DNA of 64,000 nt from NCBI RefSeq assembly GCF_008693185.1, contig NZ_VXKN01000003.1, positions 245,615 through 309,614 on the forward strand, read 5' to 3'. Source of the stretch: Acinetobacter qingfengensis (GTDB lineage: Bacteria; Pseudomonadota; Gammaproteobacteria; Pseudomonadales; Moraxellaceae). The position numbers and the translations under genes were made by a program. Shown in pieces: positions 33,672-44,230 of this stretch. Below the pieces are notes generated by a model. That model saw only the letters and a program-made list of their open reading frames with translations, had not been told where the DNA came from and did no database searches. Each line of letters begins with the position of its first letter. Within the stretch, counting starts at the first letter, position 1.

Positions 33672-33837
33672 GAGAATAAACCTTTTATCTATCAATAATA
33701 TTTTACTGGAACGCAATACCATTTGTCTGCGTAGACATATAGATTACCCCTTAATACCGTGAATGGGTAGTAGCTTGATTATAAAGACAATGAATTAAAA
33801 GTGGTGCGATGATTTATTCAATGAATTTTATCCATTG

Positions 33838-33867
33838 AAAAAGCCCATTACTGATGTAATAGGCTTT
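33838..33867 (-). terminator. Terminator of the small exported-protein gene
   Basis: An imperfect stem (AAGCC-x-ATTAC / GTAAT-x-GGCTT, one C/A mismatch) is followed on the minus strand by five T, just past the stop at 33884. Confidence 0.65.
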
Positions 33868-33883
33868 CAGGTGGTTGTGAATA

Positions 33884-34258
33884 TTATTGCATCGGATTAG
33901 CAGGTTTTCCAATATTCAGCAAAGTTTGCTCAGCTTGTTGTTGACTTTCAACAGAAAGTGCCGGATTAGAGGCAACAATACGGCTGACGGTTTGAGAGTT
34001 TGCAGGCAGTAGAACTTCTGTCTTGAAAGTAATTGGTCGATTATTTGGATTGTCAAACGCATAGCGTATTCCGGTACGAGGGCTAATCAAAACTGTTTTT
34101 TTGCCTTGTTGTGTTGCAGCAACATTCGATGCAGCAGTAACGGCTTCTATTTGTGCGGCGGGTACAGTCATACTTTTAGCCTGCTCTTGTTCAGCCATAG
34201 CCAAAGTTGGAGCACTGATTGCTAATCCTAAAATAATTAATCGAGCATGTTGTTTCAT
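33884..34258 (-). CDS. Uncharacterised exported protein, 124 aa
   Basis: I do not recognise the family. The product has a clear signal peptide with cleavage likely after AMA (LAISAPTLAMAEQEQ). The mature part of about 100 residues is Ala/Gln/Thr-rich and contains TVLISPRTGIRYAFDNPNNRP. No cysteine or catalytic motif is visible. It lies between secA and argJ on the minus strand with its own terminator, so it is probably a separate unit. Location is probably periplasmic. Confidence 0.65.
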   Translation of the reverse strand: MKQHARLIILGLAISAPTLAMAEQEQAKSMTVPAAQIEAVTAASNVAATQQGKKTVLISPRTGIRYAFDNPNNRPITFKTEVLLPANSQTVSRIVASNPALSVESQQQAEQTLLNIGKPANPMQ

Positions 34259-34357
34259 ATATTTGATTATCCCTGATATGTCGCAAAGGTTTATAAGGTG
34301 TACATATCTCTATTAAACAATAAAAAGGTTTGGTCTTACGCTAACTTTATGTAACGA

Positions 34358-37099
34358 TCAGATTTTTCCGTGACATTGTTTATACTTTAACCCTGAACCA
34401 CAAGGACAAGGTGCATTACGGCTTGTTGGTGGTGCAATCTGCATGCTGTCAGACACTTCAGATTCTGCAATTTCAGTAATTTCGCCAGTTAAACCATCTA
34501 CATCATCATGCGCAAACGACAACTGCATGGCTTCTGCTTGACGCTGTTGCTCTGCTTCAAGTTCAGCCAATTCTTCAGCAGTAGGAATATGTACTTGAGA
34601 TAAATCAGTGACCACATCCGACTTAATCGCACCAAGCATATTCACAAACAAATTAAAGGCTTCTTTTTTGTATTCCTGCTCAGGATTTTTTTGTGCATAT
34701 CCACGTAAATGAATACCTTGACGTAAATAATCCATGGCTGCCAGATGATCTTTCCAGTGTTTATCCAGTGCCTGTAACATGAAATGGCGCTCCAGCATGG
34801 CAGCATTATCATTGCCCATCTGGATCATTTGCGCACGGCGCATACGGTAACGTTCCAATACTTCATCGGTAATACGTTCAACCAAACCTTCCTCATCCAA
34901 ACGGCGATTTTCTTCCAACCACTCTGATACAGGAAGCTCCAGGCCAAGATCTGTTCGTAAGGCATTTTCCAGTCCTGCAATGTCCCATTGATCATGAATA
35001 GATTCCGGTGGAACAAAATTGGCAATCAGTCCCTTGGCCACATCACGGTGCATTTCTTCAATGCCTTCCTGTAAAGTTGCTTCTGATAGAACTTCATCAC
35101 GCTGACGATAAATAATTTTACGTTGTTCGTTATTAACGTCATCGTATTTCAGCAAGTTTTTACGGATATCAAAGTTACGTGATTCAACTTTACGTTGTGC
35201 ATTTTCAATCGAACGTGACACCATTTTATGTTCAATCGCTTCATTTTCTGTCAGTCCTAATGAACGCATCATGGCAATCACGCGATCACCAGCAAAGATT
35301 CTCATCAAATCATCTTCAAGGGATAAATAAAAGCGTGATACACCCGGATCACCCTGACGACCAGCACGACCACGTAATTGGTTGTCAATACGACGTGATT
35401 CATGACGTTCAGAACCAATGATATGTAAACCACCTGCATCCAGAACAGCTTTGTTATTATCTCGCCATTCAGCTTCCAGACGTGCTTCATCCTCTGCTGT
35501 TGGTGTCTCGATTTTGGCAAGCTTGGCTCGCCAGTTACCACCAAGCAAAATATCCGTACCACGGCCTGCCATATTGGTTGCAATGGTTACAGAATTCGGA
35601 CTACCGGCTTGTGCAATAATATCAGCCTCACGCTCATGCTGTTTAGCATTCAATACTTCATGATGAATGCCAGCCTGCTGTAGTTTTTCCGATAAAATTT
35701 CACTGGCTTCAATAGTTGCTGTACCAATAAGAATCGGTGCAACACCCGCCTCACGAATTTCCTGAATCGCTTGAATAATGGCATTGTATTTGCCATCACG
35801 TGTCAGATAAATCAAATCATTTAAATCTTTACGAATCATTGGACGGTGGGTTGGAATGATCACCACATCCAGATCATAAATTTCTTTCATTTCTGCGGCT
35901 TCAGTGTCCGCAGTTCCGGTCATACCTGAAAGTTTTTGATATAAACGGAAATAATTCTGGAATGTTGTGGTTGCCAATGTCTGGTTTTCTGGTTGAACTT
36001 CCAGACCTTCCTTCGCTTCGACAGCCTGATGCAAGCCTTCTGACCAGCGACGACCAGGCATGGTACGCCCGGTATTTTCATCAACAATGATGATTTCCTG
36101 TTGCTGGCTTTGTGGATTGATGCCAATAATATAATGTACGTTACGTTGATATAAATAATGCGCACGAATAGCTGCGGTTGCATGATGCAATAAATTTAAA
36201 TTACTGGCTGAATACAGGCTTTCTCCTTCTGCGAGTAAACCCATTTGAATTAATTCATCTTCAATAATTTCAAAGCCAATTTCGGTAATCTCAATTGAGC
36301 GCTGTTTTTCATCTACCCAAAAATGCCCGCCATCTACAACTTTTTCTTCTTTTTGCGGATACAACTTGGCCGGAATATTGTTAATTAATTGATAAAGTTG
36401 TGAAGAGTCTTCACTTTGTCCTGAAATAATCAAAGGTGTGCGTGCTTCATCAATCAGGATCGAATCCACCTCATCGATAATCGCGTAATGCAAACCACGC
36501 TGTTTTTTCTCAGCAAGGGAAAAGACCATGTTGTCACGCAGATAGTCAAAACCAAATTCATTATTGGTACCGTAAGTAATATCTGCCTGATAAGCTTGAG
36601 TTTTTTCTAGTGGCATCTGCATTGAATAAACGGTACCAACACTTAACCCCAAAAACTCGAATAAAGGACGGTTTAATTCAGCATCACGTTGTGCCAAATA
36701 ATCATTGACAGTAATGACATGCACACCTTGACCACTTAAAGCATTTAAATAACATGCAAGTGTTCCCATTAGGGTCTTACCCTCACCTGTACGCATTTCG
36801 GCAATTTTACCTTCATGCAAGGTAATACCACCAATTAACTGCACATCATAGTGACGCATTCCCATAACACGTTTGGATGCTTCACGACAGACAGCAAAGG
36901 CTTCTGGTAATAATTTATCCAGAGAGTCTCCTTTTTGATAACGTTCTTTAAATTCCTGAGTTTTTGCAGTTAAGCCTGCATCGCTTAAACTAGAGATCGA
37001 CGGTTCAAGTGCGTTAATTTGATCAACGATTTTACGCATTCTTTTGAGCTCACGCTCATTCTTGGTACCGAAGATTCCTCCGATCAGACTTGCCAACAT
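34358..37099 (-). CDS. secA: Protein translocase ATPase SecA
   Basis: SecA drives preproteins through SecYEG. The 913-residue protein has Walker A GEGKT at 105-109 ([12 protein letters not shown]), the [19 protein letters not shown]alker B region and a preprotein cross-linking domain. NBD2 follows with [10 protein letters not shown] and [25 protein letters not shown], then the helical scaffold. The C-terminal zinc/SecB-binding tail has Cys898, Cys900, Cys909 and His910 ([14 protein letters not shown]), so it is complete. It is a single transcription unit on the minus strand. Confidence 0.98.
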   Translation of the reverse strand: MLASLIGGIFGTKNERELKRMRKIVDQINALEPSISSLSDAGLTAKTQEFKERYQKGDSLDKLLPEAFAVCREASKRVMGMRHYDVQLIGGITLHEGKIAEMRTGEGKTLMGTLACYLNALSGQGVHVITVNDYLAQRDAELNRPLFEFLGLSVGTVYSMQMPLEKTQAYQADITYGTNNEFGFDYLRDNMVFSLAEKKQRGLHYAIIDEVDSILIDEARTPLIISGQSEDSSQLYQLINNIPAKLYPQKEEKVVDGGHFWVDEKQRSIEITEIGFEIIEDELIQMGLLAEGESLYSASNLNLLHHATAAIRAHYLYQRNVHYIIGINPQSQQQEIIIVDENTGRTMPGRRWSEGLHQAVEAKEGLEVQPENQTLATTTFQNYFRLYQKLSGMTGTADTEAAEMKEIYDLDVVIIPTHRPMIRKDLNDLIYLTRDGKYNAIIQAIQEIREAGVAPILIGTATIEASEILSEKLQQAGIHHEVLNAKQHEREADIIAQAGSPNSVTIATNMAGRGTDILLGGNWRAKLAKIETPTAEDEARLEAEWRDNNKAVLDAGGLHIIGSERHESRRIDNQLRGRAGRQGDPGVSRFYLSLEDDLMRIFAGDRVIAMMRSLGLTENEAIEHKMVSRSIENAQRKVESRNFDIRKNLLKYDDVNNEQRKIIYRQRDEVLSEATLQEGIEEMHRDVAKGLIANFVPPESIHDQWDIAGLENALRTDLGLELPVSEWLEENRRLDEEGLVERITDEVLERYRMRRAQMIQMGNDNAAMLERHFMLQALDKHWKDHLAAMDYLRQGIHLRGYAQKNPEQEYKKEAFNLFVNMLGAIKSDVVTDLSQVHIPTAEELAELEAEQQRQAEAMQLSFAHDDVDGLTGEITEIAESEVSDSMQIAPPTSRNAPCPCGSGLKYKQCHGKI

Positions 37100-37382
37100 G
37101 AATATAACTCTCTAAATTTAAAAATACGTTATTTTCTACAGGAAAATTTTACCCGAATATTATGAGGTCAGAAACTGGAAGTACAAGTAGTAATCCGTTA
37201 CTTTCTACAATTTTTTCCTTGAAACTGGTAGCTTAGACAACATTAGAAGTAATATGATTTATTTTTAACAACCACTTATTCTTTTTATTCATAATAAAAT
37301 ATAAAAACTTTATTTTTAATAATATAAAAATTAGCGCATAGTTTAGCTATTGATAGCAACAATACACAATCTGGAGAGAAAA

Positions 37383-38024
37383 ATGAGTTTACGTCTTGGT
37401 GATATTGCGCCTGATTTTGAACAGGAATCAAGTGAAGGTCTGATCCATTTTTATGATTATTTAGGCGATCAATGGGGAATTTTATTTTCGCATCCTGCTG
37501 ATTACACCCCAGTTTGTACCACTGAATTAGGTTACACCGCCAAGCTTAAAGATGAGTTTACCAAACGCAACGTTAAAGCGATCGCATTATCTGTAGATGA
37601 TGCCGAGTCACATAAAGGTTGGATTAACGATATTAACAGCACTCAGAATACAACTGTAAATTTTCCGATTATTGCTGATGCTGATCTTAAAGTTTCTGAA
37701 CTTTATGGATTTATTCATCCAAATGCTAGTGAAACAACAACTGTACGTTCATTAGTGGTTATTGATCCAAATAAAAAAGTACGTTTGATCATTACTTATC
37801 CTGCATCTACAGGTCGTAATTTCCATGAAATTTTACGTGTAATCGACTCTTTACAACTTACGGATAACTATAAAGTTGCAACGCCTGCAAACTGGCAGGA
37901 TGGTGATGATGTAGTGATTGTACCATCTATTAAAGATGAGGAAGAAATTAAACAGCGCTTTCCAAAAGGCTACAAGGCCGTTACACCTTATTTACGCTTA
38001 ACGCCTCAACCTAATAAAGATTAA
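37383..38024 (+). CDS. 1-Cys peroxiredoxin (Prx6 type)
   Basis: This enzyme reduces hydrogen peroxide and organic peroxides. The 213-residue protein has the peroxidatic Cys45 in SHPADYTPVCTTELG, the PxxxT/SxxC motif, and the long C-terminal domain of the Prx6 subfamily (DDVVIVPSIKDEEEI, ending TPYLRLTPQP). No second conserved resolving Cys is seen. The start at 37383 follows a GGAGAG ribosome-binding site; the frame is open 11 codons upstream. It is divergent from secA with about 280 bp of AT-rich promoter region between. Confidence 0.93.
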   Translation: MSLRLGDIAPDFEQESSEGLIHFYDYLGDQWGILFSHPADYTPVCTTELGYTAKLKDEFTKRNVKAIALSVDDAESHKGWINDINSTQNTTVNFPIIADADLKVSELYGFIHPNASETTTVRSLVVIDPNKKVRLIITYPASTGRNFHEILRVIDSLQLTDNYKVATPANWQDGDDVVIVPSIKDEEEIKQRFPKGYKAVTPYLRLTPQPNKD

Positions 38025-38048
38025 TCAAAACAATAAATAATACATCCT

Positions 38049-38077
38049 AAGCCCTAAATTTTTAGGGCTTTGCTTTT
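38049..38077 (+). terminator. Terminator after the peroxiredoxin gene
   Basis: A ten-pair stem (AAGCCCTAAA / TTTAGGGCTT, two-base loop, in practice fewer pairs) is followed by TGCTTTT. It overlaps the 3' end of the convergent tcdA gene. Confidence 0.75.
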
Positions 38078-38847
38078 ATTGATAATTTTTTCAAAACTTC
38101 TGCAACAGCAATCATGGCAAAACTACTGGTCACAACAACTGCTGAGCCATATCCACCACAACGCAAACCAGCATTACCATTCAGACTATCGCAAGTAGAC
38201 ACATTGGAAAATGGATTATCCACTGAATATACACAGCTCACTCCAAATTTTTCCTTGGGCTTTTTACAAATTCCTTTATTGCGTAATTGTGAACGTAATT
38301 TTGCCAACATAGGATCCTGTTCTGTTTTAGATAAATCTGCGACACGAATTTTTAGCGGATCCAACTTTCCCCCAGCACCACCTGACATAATTAATGGAAT
38401 TTTATTAAAACGACAATGTAAAATTAAAGCCAGTTTAGCCTTTACATCATCAATGCAATCCAAAACTACATCAGGTTCACTGGCGAGCAATTCCGTAACA
38501 TTCTCTGGCGTTAAAAAATCATCAATCAAATTAATCTTTATTGCAGGATTAATTTCACGGCAACGCTGTGCCATAACTTCAATTTTATCATGTCCAAATG
38601 TTGAGCTTAGCGCAGGAAGCTGACGGTTAACATTGGATGCAACAATCACATCCATATCGATAAGCGTTAATTTTCCAATACCCGAACGTGCCAGTGCTTC
38701 AACTGCCCATGAACCTACACCGCCAATACCAATCACCATCACATGGCTTTTTTCAAATGTCTGAAAAGCTGCTTCACCATAAATTTTATTGGCACCGGTA
38801 AAACGACGAGTGTAATCATTTTGGATTTCAGTATTGGAATCTGTCAT
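38062..38847 (-). CDS. tcdA: tRNA threonylcarbamoyladenosine dehydratase TcdA
   Basis: TcdA (CsdL/YgdL) is an E1-like enzyme that cyclises t6A37 of tRNA to ct6A using ATP. The 261-residue protein has the ThiF/MoeB fold: N-terminal RFTGANKIYGEAAFQ, dinucleotide-type loop GIGGVGSWAVEALARSGIG at about 36-54, LIDMDVIVASNVNRQ, and DCIDDVKAKLALILHC. The ending FAMIAVAEVL resembles the usual C-terminal helix. It is convergent with the peroxiredoxin gene, sharing the terminator region. Confidence 0.94.
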   Translation of the reverse strand: MTDSNTEIQNDYTRRFTGANKIYGEAAFQTFEKSHVMVIGIGGVGSWAVEALARSGIGKLTLIDMDVIVASNVNRQLPALSSTFGHDKIEVMAQRCREINPAIKINLIDDFLTPENVTELLASEPDVVLDCIDDVKAKLALILHCRFNKIPLIMSGGAGGKLDPLKIRVADLSKTEQDPMLAKLRSQLRNKGICKKPKEKFGVSCVYSVDNPFSNVSTCDSLNGNAGLRCGGYGSAVVVTSSFAMIAVAEVLKKLSIKAKP

Positions 38848-38923
38848 TTGTAGATATCGAGAATCAGGATATACAAATTATAACTGAGTTCATCAGTAAT
38901 ACTAAATCACATCCATCACAATA

Positions 38924-39628
38924 TTAATTTCCATTTCTAATCTTCTCCACATTACTGTTCATAATATGTCGAACGATGTTCTTAAATACCAAACGCTTGA
39001 AAAAATTTAGTTTTTGCTGATGCTTTGAATACAGATCATCAGGTGTATCAAATAATCCAAAGTCCTGATTAATCCCTTTATTCTGAATAAAGGGATTATT
39101 GTTGTTCCATTCGATGGGCGGATTTGCAAAGTTATCTGTATAGACCCCAAAACCACAAAAAGTCGTTTTACAGTCAATATATTGCTCCTGTAATTTTGAG
39201 AGATAAGGTTTATCGACAATCACACCTTCTAAAAAATACCATTGCCCATTCACCAAAACCTCAACCCAGCTATGTAAGATGTTTTGCGGCGAAAGTTTAT
39301 AGCAAATGCCTGTAATCGCTCCTTTTTGTAATGCCTTATCAATGGTAAAGCCATGAATACGGTTTGGTATACCGACCACTCTTAACAAAGCCATCAGCAA
39401 AGTCGCTTTGGTGTTGCACTGTCCGTACCCATCTTTCAGGATTTTCGAGGCAGGAATATCATCTGAAATATTATAACCAAATGCGATTTCATCCCGTACA
39501 AAGTTATATATTGCTTTTATTTTTTCCACAATATCCAGACTGCTCCAGCCTCTTTGCTCTAACAATGTTTGGACAGTTTCATGTGAATAATCAAGGATTC
39601 TTGTTTCTTTAAGATAATTTTCCATCAT
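38924..39628 (-). CDS. Transglutaminase-like (papain-fold) protein
   Basis: The 234-residue cytoplasmic protein has a transglutaminase-like core. Nucleophile Cys71 lies in DGYGQCNTKATLLMALLRVVG, His119 in NILHSWVEVLVNGQWYFLEG, and an acidic residue follows at about 134-139. Stand-alone proteins of this type may be peptidases or transamidases; I cannot name a substrate. There is no signal peptide. Two adjacent ATGs at 39628 and 39625 are possible starts. It stands between tcdA and the TatD gene and is probably transcribed on its own. Confidence 0.82.
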   Translation of the reverse strand: MMENYLKETRILDYSHETVQTLLEQRGWSSLDIVEKIKAIYNFVRDEIAFGYNISDDIPASKILKDGYGQCNTKATLLMALLRVVGIPNRIHGFTIDKALQKGAITGICYKLSPQNILHSWVEVLVNGQWYFLEGVIVDKPYLSKLQEQYIDCKTTFCGFGVYTDNFANPPIEWNNNNPFIQNKGINQDFGLFDTPDDLYSKHQQKLNFFKRLVFKNIVRHIMNSNVEKIRNGN

Positions 39629-39721
39629 TATTTCTCTAAATGATTTAAATTAAAATTATTTTATAAACCTTGATACGATAGTAAGGTCAAGTCATCAGTT
39701 ACTCAAATTCCAACTGCTCTT

Positions 39722-40543
39722 TTAAAGTGCTTGTAAGTGTAGCGCCTCTAAACTATTCCACCACAATTTTTGCGCTAGCAGATACTGATCCTGCTGGGTG
39801 ATTTCGGCCAAACCCGCAAGCACGTAAGGTAAATTCCCAGGTGTATTTCGGGTACGATGTTCTGTAGAATTTTGACAGCAAAGGGGTGTCATATCAGGAC
39901 AATCTGTTTCCAAAACCAAATCATCAAGTGTAATTTGTCCAACCACCTCATGCAGTCGTTTTGCATTGGGATTGGTAATCTGACCAGTAATACCAATTTT
40001 AAATCCAAGTTTGATCAAAGCTTTGGCTTCTTCTACACCACCACTAAAAGCATGAGCAATACCACCTTGTTTAAATTGATGCTGTTTTAATAATTGAATA
40101 GTTTCTGCATGAGATTTGCGGATATGAAGTAAGACTGGTTTTTGGTAAATTGTTGCTAACTCAAGTTGTGCCGAAAAATATTGCGCCTGTAATTGTCTGA
40201 TATTTTGTTGTTTATGTGCTTTAATAAAACTATCCAGACCAATCTCTCCAATGGCAACGCAGGGTTGCGTGATCAGAATCCGTTCTAATTGCAACAGATG
40301 TTCTGGTAAATGTTGTTCAATATAAAAAGGATGTAATCCGGGAGCCAACAAACTTCTTGGAACACATTGTAATTGCTGTAACTTTTGGTTGCATTGGATT
40401 AGTTTATCAAACCGTGAGGCGATAAATCCAATCAGAACCAATGCTTTTACTCCAGATTGATATGCTTGTTCTGCCAGTTGCTGTCGATCTAAATCAAAGT
40501 CTTCAACATCAAAATGTGTATGCGTATCAATCAGTTGTAGCAT
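39722..40543 (-). CDS. TatD-family metal-dependent DNase/hydrolase
   Basis: The 273-residue protein is a TIM-barrel TatD hydrolase. It starts with the metal-binding DTHTHFD at 6-12 (His-x-His), and has a Glu ligand in AIGEIGLDSF, His ligands in LLHIRKSHAET and IAHAFSGGVEEAK, and the Asp in LETDCPDMTP. TatD proteins are 3'-5' exonucleases with roles in DNA repair or RNA quality control; some act as D-aminoacyl-tRNA hydrolases. It lies four bases after the RsiV-like lipoprotein gene, so they are probably co-transcribed. Confidence 0.92.
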   Translation of the reverse strand: MLQLIDTHTHFDVEDFDLDRQQLAEQAYQSGVKALVLIGFIASRFDKLIQCNQKLQQLQCVPRSLLAPGLHPFYIEQHLPEHLLQLERILITQPCVAIGEIGLDSFIKAHKQQNIRQLQAQYFSAQLELATIYQKPVLLHIRKSHAETIQLLKQHQFKQGGIAHAFSGGVEEAKALIKLGFKIGITGQITNPNAKRLHEVVGQITLDDLVLETDCPDMTPLCCQNSTEHRTRNTPGNLPYVLAGLAEITQQDQYLLAQKLWWNSLEALHLQAL

Positions 40544-40547
40544 AGGA

Positions 40548-41519
40548 TCATGATTTGGCAGGCTGAGAAGAGGATGCAGCAGTTTGATGTCTTTTCACAC
40601 TTTCCGGAAGATAATTTTCTTTTAAAATCCCTTGTAATTGTGAATATGGAATCACAAGTCTTGGCAGGCCAACTGCATACGGTCCGATTTCATACTCACC
40701 ATATTGTAGAATCAAGCCATCTTTTGCAAAATAAAAATTATCAGACATGGCAAATGGCCATAGTTTTTGATAATCATGGATATTCATGGCAGGTTGTGTC
40801 TGTTTAATCCATTGCTGGAAGGCATTGTATGCCAAATCATTAAAAGCCTTGCGTTTGCCAGCAATAATGACTTCATCCAGATTTAAAATGGCTTTATTTT
40901 TAATGTCATAATTAAAATATTGCTCAGATGAACTACCGTGTGCTCCTCCCACATAATTATTGGCACGAATGACGATCGCCACAATCGGCAGATCATTATC
41001 CAGTAGTTCAGGTTTAACATTTAATATTAATTGGGAAGCAGATCCCATCGCTCGCACTTCTTCAGCAAGTTTAAAGAATTTATTGATATCTCGTTGCAAG
41101 CTCGTTTGATGCTCCGTAGATACACCCGTCTTATTACGTTCTTTTTCATTCATGTGCATAATTGGTGAATTTAAATCCGATGATGCACTGGATTGCTGAT
41201 CAGTTGATGCTGCATCTAGATCAAAACCTTGTACCAAACTTTGTACATAATTCTGAATGTAATTATCCACGGCTTCATTTAATTCTGGCGCATTACTATT
41301 TAAGCGCTGGATTGCAATTTGTGGACAGTTTTGTCCTTCACATTCAGGAAGATGCAACGCCACATTTTCAACACTGGCTTGAAACTTTGGTGTTTGTGGT
41401 GCTGTATTCTGAGGTTTGGACGCCTGTGCTTGTTCTGCTATTGCATCTGTTTTTTTCTCACAACCTGCCATAGATATCACAACAACACAAAACATTACGG
41501 CTGTAGTTCTTAGTTTCAT
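40548..41519 (-). CDS. RsiV/DUF3298-like lipoprotein
   Basis: From the ATG at 41519 (MKLRTTAVMF) the 323-residue product has a lipoprotein signal (SMAGCEKK, Cys about residue 20), a Gln/Ala/Pro linker and then a DUF3298/RsiV-like domain. Features are NYVGGAHGSSSEQYFNYD, followed by KAILNLDEVI and the closing YEIGPYAVGLPRLVIPYSQL. In RsiV this fold binds lysozyme, but whether this one does is untested. No sigma factor gene is adjacent. The next gene upstream is a shorter, diverged lipoprotein with the same plan. Transcription probably continues into tatD. Confidence 0.8.
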   Translation of the reverse strand: MKLRTTAVMFCVVVISMAGCEKKTDAIAEQAQASKPQNTAPQTPKFQASVENVALHLPECEGQNCPQIAIQRLNSNAPELNEAVDNYIQNYVQSLVQGFDLDAASTDQQSSASSDLNSPIMHMNEKERNKTGVSTEHQTSLQRDINKFFKLAEEVRAMGSASQLILNVKPELLDNDLPIVAIVIRANNYVGGAHGSSSEQYFNYDIKNKAILNLDEVIIAGKRKAFNDLAYNAFQQWIKQTQPAMNIHDYQKLWPFAMSDNFYFAKDGLILQYGEYEIGPYAVGLPRLVIPYSQLQGILKENYLPESVKRHQTAASSSQPAKS

Positions 41520-41665
41520 ACTATCGCCAAGTAATTTCAGCATAATCATTTGACCCGATCTTAAAACATGGCACACGATGTACCTTGGCATAGCTTAACA
41601 CTGATTTATTTTAAGCTTCGTTAAGGAATGTTTTTATTACGCTTAAATTATCATAGCTTTACAAT

Positions 41666-42490
41666 TCAATATAAAGATAATTGTTGTAGAATGTCAACGT
41701 TTAGCCATTGCTTGGCCTGTTCAGTGGTTAAACTGATTTCCAATACACGCTGCTGTGTCAGTTGCAAATCAGAGGCTCTATAGTAAATAACAATTCCTTG
41801 TTCATCGACATACCAATCCTGATTTGCCCAATACAAAGTTGCAGGTGTATTCTGGCTTTGTGTTGCAGACAACTTTTGTTTCCACTGCTGATAAGATTGT
41901 TGAATAAACTGTCCAAATTCAATACGTTTTTCCGGCTTAATGACATCATATAAACGTAATATTTGATGACGTTTTCGATCCAGCATAAAAAAATAATGTT
42001 CAGCAGGAATCTGTTGATCTGCAATCTGATATTGCGACTCTAGTTGCAGCAATGTCATTTCCTGATGCTGCATAGGGACTTTCGATTGAATATACAACGA
42101 CCAAGGTTTGGATTGTGGATGTTGTTGTTGCCAAAGATCTGATTGTTGAATAAATGTATCTACGGCCTGCTGTAAAGTTAATTTTTGCTTTAAGCCCAGT
42201 TGTTTACGAATTAATTCTGCAATTTGTTGATTGGTAATCTGATTAAACCACTGATCCTGACTATGAAAAGCCTGAATTTCGATCTCAATGCAATATTGTT
42301 TTTCACAAAAAGGTAAGGAATAATCTGCTGCCTCTGGTGTCGCAATTAAAACTGGATAACCTTGTTGTTGCGATTGTTGCTGTAACAACTGATCAGGCTG
42401 TTTTTTATTTTGATCATCATCACAGGCAGTGAATAAAAACAACATAATACCGATAGGGAGAAAAATACGATAATGTAAACAATATGGCAT
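41666..42490 (-). CDS. Putative lipoprotein, diverged relative of its RsiV-like neighbour
   Basis: From the ATG at 42490 the 274-residue product has a lipoprotein signal (LFTACDDD, Cys about residue 20) and a Gln-rich linker. The order of segments mirrors the RsiV-like protein downstream: IEIQAF near the start, an AEHYFFMLDRKRHQILRLYDVI segment against EQYFNYDIKNKAILNLDEVI, and a final VDEQGIVIYY...ISLTTEQ against AKDGLILQY...VIPYSQL. The G-G-A-H-G motif is missing. Its role is unknown. It starts about 175 bp before the neighbour. Confidence 0.68.
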   Translation of the reverse strand: MPYCLHYRIFLPIGIMLFLFTACDDDQNKKQPDQLLQQQSQQQGYPVLIATPEAADYSLPFCEKQYCIEIEIQAFHSQDQWFNQITNQQIAELIRKQLGLKQKLTLQQAVDTFIQQSDLWQQQHPQSKPWSLYIQSKVPMQHQEMTLLQLESQYQIADQQIPAEHYFFMLDRKRHQILRLYDVIKPEKRIEFGQFIQQSYQQWKQKLSATQSQNTPATLYWANQDWYVDEQGIVIYYRASDLQLTQQRVLEISLTTEQAKQWLNVDILQQLSLY

Positions 42491-42528
42491 GACGATTTCT
42501 CTCCCCAATTAATCAGGACAAAGACAAC

Positions 42529-44121
42529 TTAATGCTCCCGCGTCGCACGGAATTGGATTTCTGGCCAGCGTTCCTGCATCAATTGTAAATTAACACGGCT
42601 TGGTGCAAGATAGGTTAAATAACCACCACCATCCAGCGATAATTGGTCATGGGCTTTTTTGCGAAAATCATTGAGTTTTTTCTCATCATCGCAGTACACC
42701 CAACGCACAGTGTTAATGCTCACTGGTTCATAAATACAATCCACTTTGTATTCTTCTTTCAAACGGTATGCAACAACATCAAACTGCAACACGCCAACAG
42801 CCCCAACAATCAGATCATTGCTATTTTGCGGCATAAACACCTGTGTTGCGCCTTCTTCGGAAAGTTCTTTTAAACCTTTTTGTAATTGCTTGGATTTAAG
42901 AGGATCTCGTAAACGTACTCGACGAAACATTTCTGGTGCAAAATGTGGAATACCAGTAAAGTGTAAGTCTTCACCACTGGTAAAAGTATCACCGATCTGA
43001 ATGGTTCCATGATTATGCAAACCGATAATATCTCCAGGCCAAGCTTCTTCCAGATGTTCACGCTCACCAGCCAGAAAAGTCAAAGCATCTGAAATACGCA
43101 CGTCTTTACCTAAACGCACATGGTTCATTTTCAAGCCTTTTTCATATTTACCTGAGCAAATTCGCATAAAGGCAATACGGTCACGATGTTTCGGATCCAT
43201 ATTTGCCTGAATCTTAAAGATAAATCCTGAAAATTTTTCTTCTGTCGCCTCAACGACACGTTCTTGTGCCGGATGTGCCTTTGGTTCTGGTGCCCAGTGA
43301 ATAAAAGCATCAAGCACATGATCCACTGCAAAATTACCCAGTGCCGTGCCAAATAAAACGGGAGTCTGTTTGCCTGCAAGAAATTGCTCACGATCCAGTG
43401 GTTCATTCGCCATTTGTACCAATTCCAGAGATTCTTCAAAGGCTGCAAAGGCTAAATCACCTACTTTTTCACGAATATCCGGATAGTCATAGCCATCACG
43501 AATTTCTATATCAGTAATGGTAGAACCAAATCCAGCCTTATAGAGATATAATTTATTTTCCAGAATACTGTAAACACCAGCAAAATCGCGCCCCATACCC
43601 AAAGGCCAAGTAATTGGTACACAACGGATTTTTAAGACATTCTCAATTTCATCCAGTAATTCAAGTGGCTCACGAATTTCACGATCCATTTTATTAACAA
43701 ATGAAATGATCGGAGTGTCACGCATTCGACACACTTCCATTAATTTAATGGTACGTTCTTCAACGCCTTTGGCACCATCAATCACCATTAAAGCTGAATC
43801 AACTGCGGTTAATGTACGGTAAGTATCTTCTGAGAAATCTTCATGTCCCGGAGTATCTAGCAAATTAATGGTATGATTTTTATATGGAAATTGCATTACT
43901 GATGTGGTAATCGAAATTCCACGTTCCTTTTCCATTTCCATCCAGTCCGATGTTGCCGCACGATCAGATTTGCGGCTTTTTACCATACCTGCCACCTGAA
44001 TGGCTTTTCCCCATAACAGTAACTTTTCAGTCATGGTGGTTTTACCGGCATCGGGGTGGGAAATAATAGCAAAGGTTCTACGCTGCGCCACTTGTGCGTT
44101 CAGCTCAGTTAACAATGTCAT
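42529..44121 (-). CDS. prfC: Peptide chain release factor 3
   Basis: RF3 is the GTPase that recycles RF1/RF2 from the ribosome after termination. The 530-residue protein has G1 HPDAGKTT at 22-29, [12 protein letters not shown] as switch [17 protein letters not shown] as G3, and NKMDRE as G4. Domain II/III sequences such as [16 protein letters not shown] follow. The length and the absence of the EF-G domains IV and V fit RF3. It sits alone on the minus strand. Confidence 0.97.
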   Translation of the reverse strand: MTLLTELNAQVAQRRTFAIISHPDAGKTTMTEKLLLWGKAIQVAGMVKSRKSDRAATSDWMEMEKERGISITTSVMQFPYKNHTINLLDTPGHEDFSEDTYRTLTAVDSALMVIDGAKGVEERTIKLMEVCRMRDTPIISFVNKMDREIREPLELLDEIENVLKIRCVPITWPLGMGRDFAGVYSILENKLYLYKAGFGSTITDIEIRDGYDYPDIREKVGDLAFAAFEESLELVQMANEPLDREQFLAGKQTPVLFGTALGNFAVDHVLDAFIHWAPEPKAHPAQERVVEATEEKFSGFIFKIQANMDPKHRDRIAFMRICSGKYEKGLKMNHVRLGKDVRISDALTFLAGEREHLEEAWPGDIIGLHNHGTIQIGDTFTSGEDLHFTGIPHFAPEMFRRVRLRDPLKSKQLQKGLKELSEEGATQVFMPQNSNDLIVGAVGVLQFDVVAYRLKEEYKVDCIYEPVSINTVRWVYCDDEKKLNDFRKKAHDQLSLDGGGYLTYLAPSRVNLQLMQERWPEIQFRATREH

Positions 44122-44230
44122 GAGAGTTACCTACTGCAAATACAGCATTAGCCGCCCTAGAATAGAGCAAGATCGAAATAAAAATTGCCGCAATTCTAGC
44201 AGAATTCCATGCTGAACACTAATCTATAGA

